From the NCBI GenBank assembly GCA_011037195.1, contig JAAEAF010006163.1:1-64000 (forward strand): a DNA stretch of 64,000 nucleotides. Reading direction: 5' to 3'. This DNA is from Triatoma infestans (Eukaryota; Arthropoda; Insecta; Hemiptera; Reduviidae). Made by a program: the position numbers and the translations under genes. This document shows, in pieces, positions 1 to 11,607 of the stretch. Below the pieces are notes generated by a model. It did not search any database and was not told the origin of the DNA. It saw nothing but the letters and a program-made list of their open reading frames with translations. Each line of letters opens with the position of its first letter. The stretch's first letter is position 1.

Positions 1-36
1 TTTTGAGATAAAGTTGTGTGAGTGTTTCATACCAGA
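1..36 (-). repeat. End of a HINE-like repeat copy (running off the left edge)
   Basis: These bases match the TC-start terminus of the dominant repeat family read on the minus strand (GTGTGAGTGTTTCATACCAG then a T run). The copy continues beyond the window. The family is described at 34925-35926. Confidence 0.7.
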
Positions 37-305
37 TTTTTTTTTACTTCCTCCTGATGCGGCGGTAAATAGAAGAAAAATTTTCGAAATGAATTTCCAT
101 TAAAATTACATATTTTGAGTTTTTTTTTTTTTTTTTTTTATTACACACAAATTTCGTTGGAACAACATTCGCACGAATTTTTCTTAAAACAATTGTGTAT
201 AAAATCACAAATTTTCTTTAAACATCAAATTTGGCTCATTTGTTCTTACATAAATGGTCAAGGGACAAGTCCACCAGAGAGTGATTACATAGTAGTTGTG
301 GTTGA

Positions 306-1562
306 TTCCGCAGAGCTGGAAAGCATCAGAGATATTTTCCGTGATAGCTTGCTTCACTTTTTATGGTCATCGTCCGGTATTTATAAAAGTCTGCACTCAA
401 GGTGGTTTAGACTTGTTATATTTAGGCATTTAAAGAATCCATATTTAAGTATACATACGTGCGTGGATGGCGATTGTGAATTATGAAAGGTGAAATGCGA
501 AAAGTGTTTGTGCCATCAAACATTATTGTTCAACAACATATTATTTATTTATCTATACTATCTTACGATCATTCAGCTCGTGTAATTTATCATTGCTTGT
601 CAGTAACTATTTCACAGCTGCCCACGGGTGACACATTGTTAGTTCGCCCTGTTATAAATAAATAAATATAATAGTAAGATATTATGGGACTCCCTTCTGT
701 GGCCCGGAACCTGTTCTGGGAATAGCCAAAATTATGGCGAAGGCGTCTCTGAGAGAATGGACTCGGAAAGAGCATAATCGTCACTGGAGGCTAAATACTG
801 GGGCAAAACACGGCAAAATGGTCATGCCAGAGCTGTGTAGAAGAAGAACCAGAGACACCCTGGGTCTAAGCAGGTATCAGATTTCTCTGAAAAGGAACCT
901 TTTTACTGGGCATGGTAGGTTCAAGAAACATCTGCACAAGGTGGGATTGGTGGATTCAGAGCCCTTGTGTAGACTGTGTCAGGAGGAGGAGGAGGAAACG
1001 GCCTCTCACCTGCTGTTTGATTGCGTTGCAATCGGCAGATTACGGTACGAAATCTTCGGCACGTTGAGACCGGAGGAAATCGTACTCCAAGAAGGACTGG
1101 TGAGGAAGGTTCTGGGACCTCATGAAGAGGGAAGGCTACCTCTACTAGGTTTTGAGGGGTTGGCACAATAAGCCTCAATGGAGGGCTGCAGTACCTGGGT
1201 TTGAGTCCCCCCCCTGGCATCATTCTAATTCTAAGATATTATGGATAATTAATTATAAAGTAAACCTCATTCAAAAAACGTAGTTTAAGTTGGATGCCCC
1301 GTGGACACCCCCACGTGTTGGATGTTTCCATTTTTAAAGGGTACAGTATGCCCCCCTTTACAGTCCGAAACATGTGTTTTTTTCCCCCACTCTGGTACCC
1401 TACACCCCTCGTAACCTAGTTAGGCCCTAACAGAAACATTTAAAGACCAGTGTATCAACTAAATTTGCTTGCTCTATACAAAACTATGTTATCACACTGT
1501 TTGACAAAAAGCATCCTCCTGAACGCCTGAAAAGGCTATCAAGGAAAATATCTCTGATGAAT
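306..1562. repeat. Arms of a small hairpin repeat, split by a LINE insertion
   Basis: The left arm (306-350) carries GCAGAGCTGGAAAGCATCAG followed by AGATATTTTCCGTGATAGC. A degenerate inverted match (GGCTATCAAGGAAAATATC then TCTGATG) lies at about 1529-1560. The same pair of arms occurs compactly at 29139-29247 and, more diverged, at 62323-62532, which is why these distant pieces are grouped. The interior holds the LINE fragment at 688-1231 and otherwise unrecognised AT-rich sequence. The pairing of these two distant arms is an inference. Confidence 0.4.
688..1231 (+). mobile_element. 5'-truncated RNase-H-type (I-like) LINE, 3' end of ORF2
   Basis: An open frame (about 689-1171) encodes the region that follows RNase H in I-type LINE ORF2 proteins. 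It begins TPFCGPEPVLGIAKIMAKAS and continues to a cysteine-histidine cluster (LCRLC, then HLLFDC) about 70 residues from the stop. The fragment is flanked by the 13-bp direct repeat TAAGATATTATGG at 675-687 and 1232-1244, so both insertion limits are visible. There is no poly-A tail; the 3' end is a short untranslated stretch ending ATTCTAATTC. The piece at 51434-51933 shares the EPFCG-type block and belongs to the same family. The fragment cannot transpose, because endonuclease and reverse transcriptase are missing. Confidence 0.8.
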
Positions 1563-1849
1563 ATCATAGAAGTCAGGAAGAAATCAAAGTTTTTTTTTGT
1601 CTGGAAAATGTTAGAAATATAAGTAATAGGTTTATATATGTGAAGTTAGCATTCTAAGTTTAAAGGAAAACGTTTATAGTCGTTTACGAGAAAATTCAAC
1701 ATACCTATGCTTTAAAGTCACGCTTTGGAAAAAAATCATTTTCTATAAATATGGAATTCCTCGAATGCAGCTAATTTATATTTATAAAATGATTTATATA
1801 CTTGGTAGAATCATACAATCTAATGGAATATACTCGTAGTTTAGTGGAA

Positions 1850-2890
1850 AGACTTCAATTCCCCCCCCCAGAATCCCCCCAAAAATAAGTTTTTCCATAA
1901 AAAAGTTTCAAATAAAAGTGATAGATATTTATGTGTGTACATAGTACACGAAATTTAAAGAAAATCTTTAAAACCATTTTTTGAGAAAAATCGCGCAAAA
2001 CTTTAAAAAAAAAATGCCAGTAAAGCCGCACTTTCGTGTGATGGATTTTGACCAAAACTTGTCACATGTAGCGGCGGTGGTACTTAAACGGTATATCAAG
2101 TTTGAAGTTCCGGCGATTTTTTTTTTTGGTTTCAGATATTTTGTTCACATCTCATCACCCACTAAACCAATTTTTCATACTCATCATCATCATCACCATT
2201 ATCAATGGCGCTGCAGCCCACTAATGAGGCCATTGCCTCCTCATACGGAAGTTTCCGCCAGTTTTCCCTATTCTGTGCGGCTGCCTTCCAGTTGCTCGTG
2301 CCAAGAATGGCTGCGGCATGCTTCCTTTACTCCCTCTGACCATCTCAACTTCGGTCATCCTATTCGTCGCCTATTGCCTTCTAGCTTCTCCTCTTCAACC
2401 TTTTTTTTTGCTATTCAGCTATTTTCCATCCTCACAAGATGTCCAGCCCAGCGCAAACCTTCCTAGCTTTACAAATTTTTTACCAAATCTGGTTCCCTGT
2501 ACAAACTATTTATTTCCTGGTTCATCGTTCTTCTCCCAGGCATTACCCTCTCTGATTGCCCCGTATATCTTACGAAGGACTTCCCGCTCGAAGACCAATA
2601 AGTCTTCCACACCTTTTTTTTTTGAGACGGTCCAGGTTTCCGATCCGTAAGTCACGACCGGTCGGATTAGTGTCTTGTAGAGAGTGATCTTGGTGCTTCT
2701 ACTTGTTAGGATACTCCTCAGGTTGGCTGTACGCCAAAGTAGCATCTGTTAACGAAAAGTATCCGTCTCTTTATTTCCTCCGATATATCATTATCTTCGC
2801 TAACTAGTAATCTAAAGTATATGAAGCACAATTTTTCATATTCAAGAGACCTCAAAACATGGTATTTCCGGTAAAAATTCAATTACAAAC
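1850..2890 (+). repeat. Diverged HINE-like repeat copy interrupted by a LINE
   Basis: Blocks at 1905-2170 follow the family order: CAAATAAAAG, then TTTAAAGAAAATC, then a second half-site resembling the GGTTGAGGAATTTTGAC block, then AGATATTTTGTTCACA. The copy resumes after the LINE with AGAGACCTCAAAAC and a TATTTCCGGT block at 2845-2872. It represents an older subfamily, since many positions differ from the well-kept copies. Confidence 0.55.
2183..2828 (-). mobile_element. 5'-truncated RTE-like LINE inserted in a HINE-like copy
   Basis: On the minus strand, 2745-2506 encodes a reverse-transcriptase thumb block typical of insect RTE-type elements. It contains TKITLYKTLIRPVVTYGSET and VFEREVLRKIYG. 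Upstream bases (2828-2746) read SEEIKRRIL and NRCYFG in a shifted frame. A CAT/ATG trinucleotide run at about 2183-2194 forms the element's tail. Flanking direct repeats CAATTTTTCATACTC (2168-2182) and CAATTTTTCATATTC (2829-2843) match at 14 of 15 bases and are the target-site duplication. The reading frame is broken, so this is a dead copy. Confidence 0.75.
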
Positions 2891-2914
2891 TTAACGTTAA
2901 GAGTTGTAAAAGTT

Positions 2915-2917
<3 letters not shown>

Positions 2918-2946
<29 letters not shown>
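2918..2946. repeat. GT dinucleotide microsatellite
   Basis: A run of TG repeats sits next to the remnant of the HINE-like copy. The family normally carries a CA/TG run in its middle. Confidence 0.8.
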
Positions 2947-2952
<6 letters not shown>

Positions 2953-2962
2953 CAAAGTTATG

Positions 2963-3223
2963 ACTTTTATCTGGTATTTTATCCGTCATGCATGCATACT
3001 GATTATATTCCTGGCCGGTTTCGGTATTTTCATCGATCGTCAGAGCAAATTCACCAGGTTCATGTAGAGAGTTCATTTCAACGTCAAGTGTGAGTGTAAC
3101 AGAAACATTACGTTGAACTGAACTCTCTACACGAACTTAGTGAATTTGCTCTGACGATGGATGAAACCGGTCAGGAACATAATCAATATGCATGCTACGG
3201 CGGATAAAATACAGATGTTATCC
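2963..3223. repeat. Foldback (long inverted repeat) element with CTGACGA/GAAACCGG motifs
   Basis: The left arm (about 2963-3084) and right arm (about 3110-3223) are reverse complements with scattered mismatches around a roughly 25-base loop. Arm landmarks are TCTGACGAT, GAAACCGG, TAATCAATATGCATGC and GATAAAATACAG. No coding capacity is present. The CTGACGA...GAAACC core recurs in other foldbacks of this window (see findings). Confidence 0.75.
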
Positions 3224-4545
3224 AGCATTGCGGACCCCCACCCACATTTTATGACTTTTATTTTAAACATTTCAGAAAAAAATTATTTATGTTCTAATGG
3301 AGATGCTATTCTTAATTTCCCACTAAATGGTCCATTTCAATTTGAATGCATCCAATAAAACAAATATAATCTCAAAATAATAATCCAAATATCACCACTA
3401 ATTTAAAAGCTGAAAATATTCAATAATTTAATATCTAAACCATCATCGCTAGATAAGTGATAATTGACACAAGATCAGGCCATTCATTAGATAACTAATC
3501 ACTATGCTAACATTAAACTTCAATTTTCCAATAATGTAAATATTGTCATTACTTTACAGGCTTTAACTATCTTACCATGGGTTTGTTTTAAACTTTAGTA
3601 GTCCACAAATATTGTGGATTTTAATTTATGGCCACTTTTAGATTAATGTCATCAGCTGGTTGATCAACATCGGTTTATGAAAATGGTTTTTTTCATTACA
3701 ATAGATCATAAAAGAGGATAATAAATTCAAAGAAATTTATTAAGGACTAGTAACATAACTGGCTGGAATACGGTGACGGCTGAATCCCAAAAATTACACC
3801 TTTTTACTTATGCAATTAATACCAAACAAATTGCTGGATTTTTTGTTTTATTAATTTCAGTTCTATAAGATGCACATTCCTAATTAGTAATCTAATCATC
3901 TGACCCAGAATCTGAGAAAGTTCTCCGAAACATGTAATGCCTATTTTTTCTAATAAATATCTCAGTTATGTAATAGCAAGAGAGAATTACATCAGCGAGA
4001 GAGAGCAGACAGACGAGAGAATTAGGAGAGAGAAGACAGACCCTCTCTGGTACTCTCTGACTTAAGCAGGCTAGAATGGGAGAACCTGTATATAGGCCAG
4101 TGAGAATCTACCTAAGGCGATATCTATCTATCAGATTCAACCATACATCGCATTGTGTCGTATCATCGTGTCATATCTCTACTCCCACCTTTTATTCTAT
4201 AAAATCATTACAAGTCCAGTGCAGTTTGTTTGTATAAACTTATAGCTATATTATAACAGTGTCTTCATATCTCGTCTAATCAATCTAACCTAATTTCTCT
4301 CTTCATCAACTCCGTTATGGTTATAAGCACAAAATTAAGTGCTTAACAAAACAAGAACACGCTTTTTTTATAAAGTAAGCTCATCAGTCAAGTAAATGTA
4401 TTAAGCAAACGCTATGGTAACTTTGTCAAAATCAGAGATATTTACATATTTTACAACACAAAAATAAAAACTAAATCCCATTAAAAGTGTTCTTTAAAAC
4501 GCAACTTTCGATTTCTAAGGAAAATTATCAAATCAGGACCAATAA
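3224..4545. other. AT-rich sequence without recognised genes; possible LTR-like block
   Basis: No long open frame and no protein-family match were seen. A CTGAGAAAGTTCTCCGAAAC segment at about 3912-3931 forms a short GAGAA/TTCTC hairpin next to CGAAAC. From about 3990 to 4330 there is a GA-rich then pyrimidine-rich block. It resembles the R/U5 part of retrotransposon LTRs in composition, but I found no matching ends or second copy. Confidence 0.3.
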
Positions 4546-4925
4546 AAATGTCCTTCGAGCACTTCCTCGCTAGGGCATCCGCCTTGTGGTTGTTAAAAAA
4601 ACCTTGCAAGTGAGTTTCAACTTATTCCCGGGCACCCACTTCTCGGTTAGGGCCGTTAAGCAGTCCCACGCCAGTCCCGGGAATACTTGGTGGCCTTCAA
4701 GGCAGCCTGGCTATCGGGATATATATATATGGCCAGTCTCCTCCCCACAAGTCCTTGCCTTAGAATCTCCTTAGCACAGAGCTGTAATGCCACCAGTTCG
4801 GCCAGAAAGAACGTGGCATATTTTCCCAAACTGGCCTTAATTTTAATCTTAAGCCTGGCCCCATAGACTCTAGCTTCGGGAAAAAAATGAAAGTTACGAA
4901 ACAAATATTTGTTTACTGAAAACAA
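4545..4925 (-). pseudogene. Decayed RNase H domain of a LINE
   Basis: Minus-strand frame 4925-4656 contains ASLGKYATFFLAELVALQ, LCAKEIL and YPDSQAALKA. This matches the RNase H fold of I-type LINEs, including the D-S-Q-A-A-L block and an acidic residue in the AEL block. A shifted frame further downstream (about 4610-4550) reads HKADALARKC, equivalent to the terminal NEKADELAR block. At least one frameshift and in-frame stops separate the pieces, so this is a fossil fragment. No target duplication was found. Confidence 0.65.
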
Positions 4926-5037
4926 AAGCAGTTCAAGGCAATGATGTTAAAGAAATACTACATTTCATCCAAAATATTGATCCAAATTTAATCTTTGAAT
5001 TATCCATTTCTAAAAATAAATCTTTCAGTTTCTTCCA

Positions 5038-5072
5038 AAATATCTTCAATTTATTTATTTATTTATTTATTT
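5038..5072. repeat. TTTA tetranucleotide microsatellite
   Basis: TTTATTTATTTATTTATTT is followed by a T run. It is a simple repeat with no other feature attached. Confidence 0.8.
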
Positions 5073-5310
5073 TTTTAGTAACTTTATTTAGTCCTTCTCT
5101 CTTTTATATGTTTGAAAGTGTTTTATAATTTTATTACAAAAGTATACTAAAGATTTTCCAGATATAGAAAAAGTTTTAAAAACAAGTGACCTAAATAAGC
5201 TACCATTAAATGTGAATTTATATCTCGCAATGTTTACCAGCGTTGAGTTGTTCTCTCTCTCTGAAATTATTAGTGGAGCCTCATCATATATGAAACAAAG
5301 TTATATTTAG

Positions 5311-5411
5311 TCTGTTCTTACAAAACTATTTTACAGATTTATCTTTGTTGATGTATTTCTATTATTTTCATAAATGAAAATGAAAGATTGATCGTATATT
5401 GTATTAGTATT
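5311..5411. repeat. 101-bp sequence duplicated as the loop of the 9.15-9.61 kb foldback
   Basis: These bases match 9323-9423 at about 97 of 101 positions in the same orientation (TCTGTTCTTACAAAACTATT onward). Here the segment is not flanked by inverted arms, whereas at 9.3 kb it lies exactly between the two foldback arms. See findings. Confidence 0.75.
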
Positions 5412-5589
5412 GTTAATTATAACTTTTCAAGTAATAATTCTTTCATAATATGAGATGAACTAATGACAATATTAATTTTATTGTATCACTTTACTTTCTT
5501 ATAATGAAATATTACGATGGAACTTCGTATTTTGACAGACGAACTTCTGAAACTGAATTGTCAGTTCCTGAGTAGGAAAAAATTGTTAG

Positions 5590-5900
5590 ATAATGGTTAA
5601 TTTATGGTATAAAATACCTATTATAGAGAAATAGACATGTGTATGGCATTACGTGATTACTTGTTTGAAAACCATAACTTAAGAACAAAAAAAAATCGTA
5701 GTTGATATTTCGTTGAGCTTTGTCACAAATGGGACCGAAAGACAATTAGCTCAAAAATTACAATTCATACATAGGCATAGGCCTGTCAGTTTTATCCGAT
5801 TGCCTAAGCGGAATATCAAATTTGAACTTATACTGAGATTCTTCATTTTTGAGATATTTTGTTCAAAAACACATACACACATATAAAATTAAAATCTCAT
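5590..5900 (+). repeat. Degenerate fragment of the HINE-like repeat
   Basis: Order and spacing match the 3' half of the family: GTCAG..TATCCG.TTGCCTAAGCGGAATATCAA, then TTTTTGAGATATTTTGTTCA, then an ACACACAC stretch. It is heavily diverged and lacks both termini. The surrounding 4.93-6.5 kb is otherwise AT-rich, with no credible gene. Confidence 0.4.
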
Positions 5901-6565
5901 CAGCAACATACTTCATTGACCTTCTTCTGTTATTGCAATATTCACCATCGTAAAACACAGGTAATTTTCTGGTTGACAGAATTTTGACTTCGAATCCGGA
6001 TTACCGTGATTATGAATTTAAATGGAATTTTAAATTTGTGATTTCCTATGGTATTTCTGGTATTTCATTTTTCGAGACATCATACATACAAACAAACAAC
6101 TTCACAGATCTACTCAAAACACACAGAGTTCCTCTTTATGTGAACATTTTTATTTCCTTTTCAGAGGGATCTCATAAAAAAAAAAATGCGACTTATTTAA
6201 AGCATATATTTTGCTTAAAGCATATACAATTTGCTTTTTCAGCAGTAGGAGAAAGAGTAAACATTAAAAATTGATAACGCCCGAAAAAAAAAAAAAATTA
6301 AAAATATCGAAAAGTGTTTTAAGAAAAAAATAAGGATTTTATATCGTTGCGGTCAACCCAGACAAGAGAAATTCCATTGACAAATTTGCCACATTTTTAC
6401 CTCAAATCTAGCAGTCACAATATTATGAATGGGTGTTGATGAAGACATTTTAGGAATAATAAATTTTTTTAACTAATTAAAATAGATGAAATAGATGGTA
6501 AAATGAATCAAAAGTTTCTATAAAAAATGCCGAAATTATGTAAGAACATCTATACTCTGTCGTCC

Positions 6566-7450
6566 GAAACATTCACAGCTACGGAAGGTGTGAGACAGGG
6601 AGACAGTCTAAGTCCATTACTCTTTATTATATTTATGGCCGACATACTAAAAGCCTGGTAAACCAAAAACCAAGAATTTCCAGTTAGGATATTGACAGTT
6701 TTAATAGCAGATTCTAAGGAGAAGCTCCAATATAACGTCAACGTTTGGATGGAGGGGCTAGAAAAGAGAAATATACAATTAAGCCTAGAGAAAAGTAAAA
6801 CCAGGTAGTAAGCAGAACGGAAAAAGAGACATGTTATAAGGATAAAGATGAAACTACTCGAACAAGTGGGCGTCTATAAGTATTTAGGAGTCTGGATTAG
6901 CTCAGATGACAGTTAAATGCAGGGTCTGAGGCATCTGGAAGATTGTTCCAAGACATCAACCAAAAATTCATTAGCAAAAGTGAGGTCTCTAAGGAAACAA
7001 AGCTAAGGATTTTTAATTCAATATACCTCCCAACCCTCACATACGGATTTGAATCCTAGGTCCTTACAAAAAGCTGCGAAAGCCGTCTACAAGCGGCGGA
7101 AATGCGATACCTCCGTAGAGTGGAAGATAAGACAAGAAGGGACCGAGTAAAGAACAATACTATTAGAAGTATTCTGGGTTGTGGAGCGAATCAGACACAC
7201 CCAACTTAGATGGTTTGGGCATATTATAAGGATGGAGCATGCAAGGCATCCTAAACGACCCTATGAAGCCAGGAGTACTGCTAAGAGACCAAGAGGAAGA
7301 AGAAGAACCATCTGGCTAGATAATATTAAAGAATGCCTCGGGGAAATGGTACTACAGTTGGGTAAAGCTAGATCAATGGCATAGATTGTGTCTCTTTTGC
7401 AAATCCTCTACACTGCAAGGTAGAAGTAAGAAAGAGAATAAATAAGTAAA
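6566..7450 (+). mobile_element. Degraded RTE-like LINE, reverse-transcriptase 3' half
   Basis: Starting at 6566 the plus strand reads TEGVRQGDSLSPLLFIIFM, the conserved reverse-transcriptase block with QGDSLSP. It then continues in shifting frames through EQVGVYKYLGVWISSD to ERIRHTQLRWFGHIIRMEHA and RPRGRRRTIWLDNIKE (7172-7384). The end, SSTLQGR followed by an AAGTAAG-rich tail, is the same as that of the better-preserved copy at 18094-18748, so both belong to one family. Several stops and frameshifts are present. No clear target duplication was seen. Confidence 0.75.
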
Positions 7451-7454
7451 ATAG

Positions 7455-7720
7455 AGGAAAATATTGCGTTGGACAATATTTCGGACGGATTCACAGAAAT
7501 CTGTACTTCGTTTGATATGTGTTTGTACATTAAAAATTTTCAAAATATATAAACAAATGCAATATTTATTTCTTTTACTAAAAATAATCTACTGTAGAAG
7601 TGACAATATAATTGAAGAAGTGACAATATAATTGTAATTGAACTATTACAAGGTAAACAAGCAAACAATTACATTAATGTACTATTACACACTGAAAAAT
7701 CTGTAAAATCTGATGCATAA

Positions 7721-7754
<34 letters not shown>

Positions 7755-8287
7755 ATATTCAGAAGGTAAAACTCACTGACCTCAACAGTATATAATATAA
7801 TATTTTTAGCAACAATAAAGTCAGAAGAGGTAGTAGATAGATAAGATGGATGAACTTGGGGAGATACTAGATAACAGTAGACAACGAATTTAAGCCAGTA
7901 TATCAACTTCAGAGATAGAACAGTTGAAAAATTTCTCCAGTGATAAATCTAGTAATAAAATTATATATATACATGTATATGTACATATATATTGCGGAAT
8001 AGTATAATCAATCTTTCAAAAAAATTTTTTTTTTTTTTTCTGTAAAAAGCTGCTAAACAAAGGCGGAGAGTAGACGGATAATTCAATAAACTTGGTGGTA
8101 CACATCTTCCTAGCTCGCCTTTCATGTTTCCATTATTGTATTTAATATAATTTTATTGTTTGTTATTTAATAAATTCGTTTTATGCAAAAGAAATCTCTT
8201 TTTTTTTTTTAAATATCTTTATACAAATAAAAAAAAAAAAGCTTGTGATAAATTTCATAATTAATTATTAAATAAATACGAATAACA

Positions 8288-8322
<35 letters not shown>

Positions 8323-8920
8323 TACTATCTACATTCAAAAGATTTAATTAATCAAATCATAAATTAAATAAACAATTTATTGGATTAACAAGTCTGTCTG
8401 TTCATTTAGAATTTTTGAAATCTTTATGCCAATTTTCAATAGATTTAAGACGTTTCCTAGGCTAGTAAATTCGAGTTCTATAGAATTTTAACGTTAAATT
8501 TCCAATTTTTGTATGGGTTTAGTTCAATATTATTGGTACACTCTTCTGGATTACAATGTAATTACTTTTACTAACTGCCTGGGTTGGTATTAGATTTTTA
8601 CGTCTAATAATTTTAGGATTAAAAATGTTTCCATAAAAAATTGCTTTGAGGGATTGTAGGAAAAATTGTTAACACGAAATGGCTTTTATGTCGAGTCACA
8701 CTTTTTTTTTTCCCAAAGAATCTAAGAGAATAAAGAAATAAATAAATTGAAATGATTTTAAATAAATAAATTAAATAAACAATAGAAATGAAAGTCGGGC
8801 TTGTTCAAGGAGGACATGTCAACGGAAATCTGGAATTTGTGGCGTTAAATCTGCTCTTAAAATCAAATTTTTTATATTTTTTTTTCATTGCGATCATTGA
8901 GAAGACTTACTTAAAGAAAA
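7455..8920. other. AT-rich intergenic stretch with several homopolymer runs
   Basis: No coding region is recognised. Long A or T runs lie at about 7723-7753, 8027-8039, 8200-8210 and 8291-8320. They may be retroelement tails, but the flanking sequence was not identifiable. Confidence 0.5.
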
Positions 8921-9110
8921 AAAATCTGGTGTGAAACACTCACACAACTTTCACTTACTCCAGTTCTCAAAATTATAATTGACCAATTTTATAGTTTGTA
9001 TATGAAAATTGAATGAAATCCGTCGAAAACTGAAAAAAAAAAACTGACCAGCAAGAAGCGCACTTCCGGTTTACTAATTTTTCTTGAAACTCGGATATTT
9101 TGGCCATCTA

Positions 9111-9150
9111 TTTATTTCTAATTAAATAGATTTATTTCTAATTAAATAGA
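9111..9150. repeat. 20-bp perfect tandem duplication beside the foldback
   Basis: The 20-base unit TTTATTTCTAATTAAATAGA at 9111-9130 is repeated exactly at 9131-9150 and is followed directly by the foldback arm at 9151. One copy belongs to the host HINE-like repeat. The extra copy probably arose with the foldback insertion. Confidence 0.8.
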
Positions 9151-9612
9151 CCACTGGGACTAGAACGAAAATCCAGGCCCAGGTTTAAACCATCTAAGTT
9201 TCACCACAGACCGAACAAATCGGACCAAAACCTTAAAAGGACACAGCTTAAGATCCTCTACCGATATCCTATTCCGGTCGAAACCTAATCTCCTCACAAC
9301 CCAAACAATTCGTCATCAGGCATCTGTTCTTACAAAACTATTTTACAGATTTATCTTTGTTGATGTATTTCTATTATTTTCATAAATGAAAGTGAAAGAT
9401 TGATCGTAAATTGAATTGGTATTCGTCATCATGCATCTGATGACGAATTGTTTGGGTTGTGAGGAGTTAGGTTTAGGACCTTCGGCCGGAATAGGATATC
9501 GGTAGAGGATCTTAAGCTGTGTCCTTTTAAGGTTTTGGTCCGATTTGTTCGGTCTGTGGTGAAACTTAGATGGTTTAAACCTGGGCCTGGATTTTCGTTC
9601 TAGTCCCAGTGG
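9151..9612. repeat. Foldback element with ~175-bp arms and a 110-bp loop
   Basis: The left arm (9151-9322) starts CCACTGGGACTAGAACGAAA and the right arm (9433-9612) ends with its reverse complement. The arms agree along nearly their whole length, with scattered substitutions. The loop 9323-9432 is almost identical to 5311-5411. No open reading frame is present, so the element is non-autonomous. Confidence 0.85.
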
Positions 9613-10105
9613 TTGTTATACTTTAGGGATGATAGAATTGTATAAACAACTATTATAGCACTTTAAAGAAAAACATAACCTCTCCCCTCCGCCAAAAGTG
9701 CCCTTAAATGAATTTTCGCAGAGAAATGTTTTAAATAAAAGGTTTAGATCTTTGTATGTTTAGCTTATATAGAAGTTTCAAGGAAATCGTCGTAGCCATT
9801 TTTGAGAAAAACGCAAAAAAGTGAAAAAAAAACAAAAAAAAAAAACAAGTAAAGTGGTACTTCGGTTGAGGAATTTTAACAGATATACCCACTCACTGTC
9901 AGATGCCATGGTGATACCTAAACAGAATATCAAGTTTCAACTATCTACAGTTTTACGTTTTTGAGTTATGCTGTTCACATACACACACACACACACAGAT
10001 AGACTATTTGCTAAACACCACTTTTTTGGACTCAGAAGATCTCAAAACGGATATTTCTGGTGAAAACTCGATATCGAAAATTTGACACGATTACAATACT
10101 TCCTC

Positions 10106-10927
10106 CCCCAGATGTTAAAATTTTTACAAACTGAATTCAATTATTTATTTATTGCACAAAAGAAAAATAACATTTTTATGGCAAGAAGTTGAGTTGATAT
10201 CAATAACAACAAGATATCATCATAGTCATAATGGATAAATAATTATCAAAAATTAAAAAAATTAAAGAATAAGAATATTTTAATTGTCGATGAAAATAAA
10301 TAGTATCAAATGTTGATTTATCATAAAAGAAAGAAATTCTTCTTAATTTAAATTGAGAATACAAAAAAAAAATGAAAAACGTCTATACACTATAAGGAAG
10401 AGGGAGACACTGGTAAATAATAAATATAGACAAAAAAAATATATAATAATAACAAAATTGAAAATAAAAAATGGAAAGGAAGTTTAATATTTTATCAAAA
10501 TCTTTTTTTTTTCAGTTCCGGCTCTACATATTTCTGTTCAAAGTTTTGTTATATTTTCTATCATGTTTAATTTCGAAATTAATCAGCGAAATTCTTTTTT
10601 ACAAATTATTTAATATTTATCCGCTATTAAAAATGCCTAATTTTTCATTTTTTTTATTGGTTAAAAATAATAGATTTATACTTGACGATATATGAATCTG
10701 TTTAATGTCGGAGGATATAATTGATATTTCCAAAGGCTTTTTTTTTTTTTTACATTTTATATTTTTAGACAAGACATTGTACAGTAACTATTTTTGGTCA
10801 ACCGGACGTACGTAGTTTATACTCTATTGTCCTATTTCTTTTTATGGTTCATTTAAACCACAATAGCAACGGAATATAAAATAATTGTTTAATGTTTAAG
10901 TATATTTTATGAACTCCCATATATATA
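10106..10927. other. AT-rich stretch without recognised genes
   Basis: Only low-complexity A/T runs and a chance open frame (10471-10695, rich in Phe, Leu and Lys) are present. Nothing suggests a conserved protein. Confidence 0.5.
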
Positions 10928-10941
10928 TAATGTAGTGACCA

Positions 10942-11607
10942 TACAGATACAGCCTGGTGATTGAATTTAATTACTAATGTGCAATTCAAATCCTACTCTA
11001 TTCTTGACATGTATATCTGTATTTTTATTTAATTGTATTTTTATTTATTTAATTTAATATTGTTTAATTGTATGGTCTATAGTCACCAGATGTATGTTCA
11101 TATTGTATCCTGAATTTTGCTTGTTACTGTATTTTTTACTTTATTTTTACTACATTTACTATATTTGTACTTTATTTTGGATCGATGCATTGATACTTTT
11201 CATAGTGCATAGTTCATAGTGCATTGATCTATTTTATGTACAACAACTTCCTCAGACGGTCATACGATCATGAGTATGTCTAATCAGGATTTATTACATT
11301 GCGATGTATTGTTAAAATATTTTAATAAAGACTGTTTTTTTTTTTTTGTTTTTTTTTAATTTAAGGCGTATAACATAGGGTCATTTTGCGCCGGAGCCTT
11401 CTCAGTGCACTGCGGCCTTGGACAGTGTTCTCTCGTTTTTTTCTCCCCCCCCCCTACAGACAACACTGACCAATCACCGGACAGTGAGCTGTAGAGGGCC
11501 CTAGGAAGAGAAAATCTAAGGGTATGCACGGTGGATTCGAACCATGAATCCTCCGCTGTTGCTAGTCCAGCGCGCTACCACTGAGCTAATCCCTTCCCAA
11601 TAAAGAC

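Larger units (their letters stand above)
8925..10105 (+). repeat. HINE-like repeat copy, interrupted by a foldback
   Basis: It begins TCTGGTGTGAAACACTCACA after an A run. It continues through the standard internal blocks (ACTTCCGGTTTACT, TTTATTTCTAATTAA, CAAAAGTGCCCTTAAATGAA, AAATGTTTTAAATAAAAGG) to the CA microsatellite at 9980-9998. It ends GACACGATTACAATACTTCC near 10105. The foldback 9151-9612 splits it. Confidence 0.75.

Noticed and set aside
115..486. 123-codon plus-strand open frame
   Set aside because: It begins in a T run, has no family features and overlaps a hairpin repeat arm also found at 29 kb and 62 kb.
2161..2650. Plus-strand open frames at 1981-2466 and 2318-2650
   Set aside because: They are antisense to the RTE-like LINE fragment and to a HINE-like copy.
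10471..10695. 74-codon Phe/Leu-rich open frame resembling a membrane protein
   Set aside because: Low-complexity AT-rich DNA gives Phe, Leu and Lys by chance; there is no homology pattern.
11520..11600. Functional tRNA gene on the minus strand
   Set aside because: It continues into a SINE body with an A tail and target duplication; the fold is only tRNA-like.
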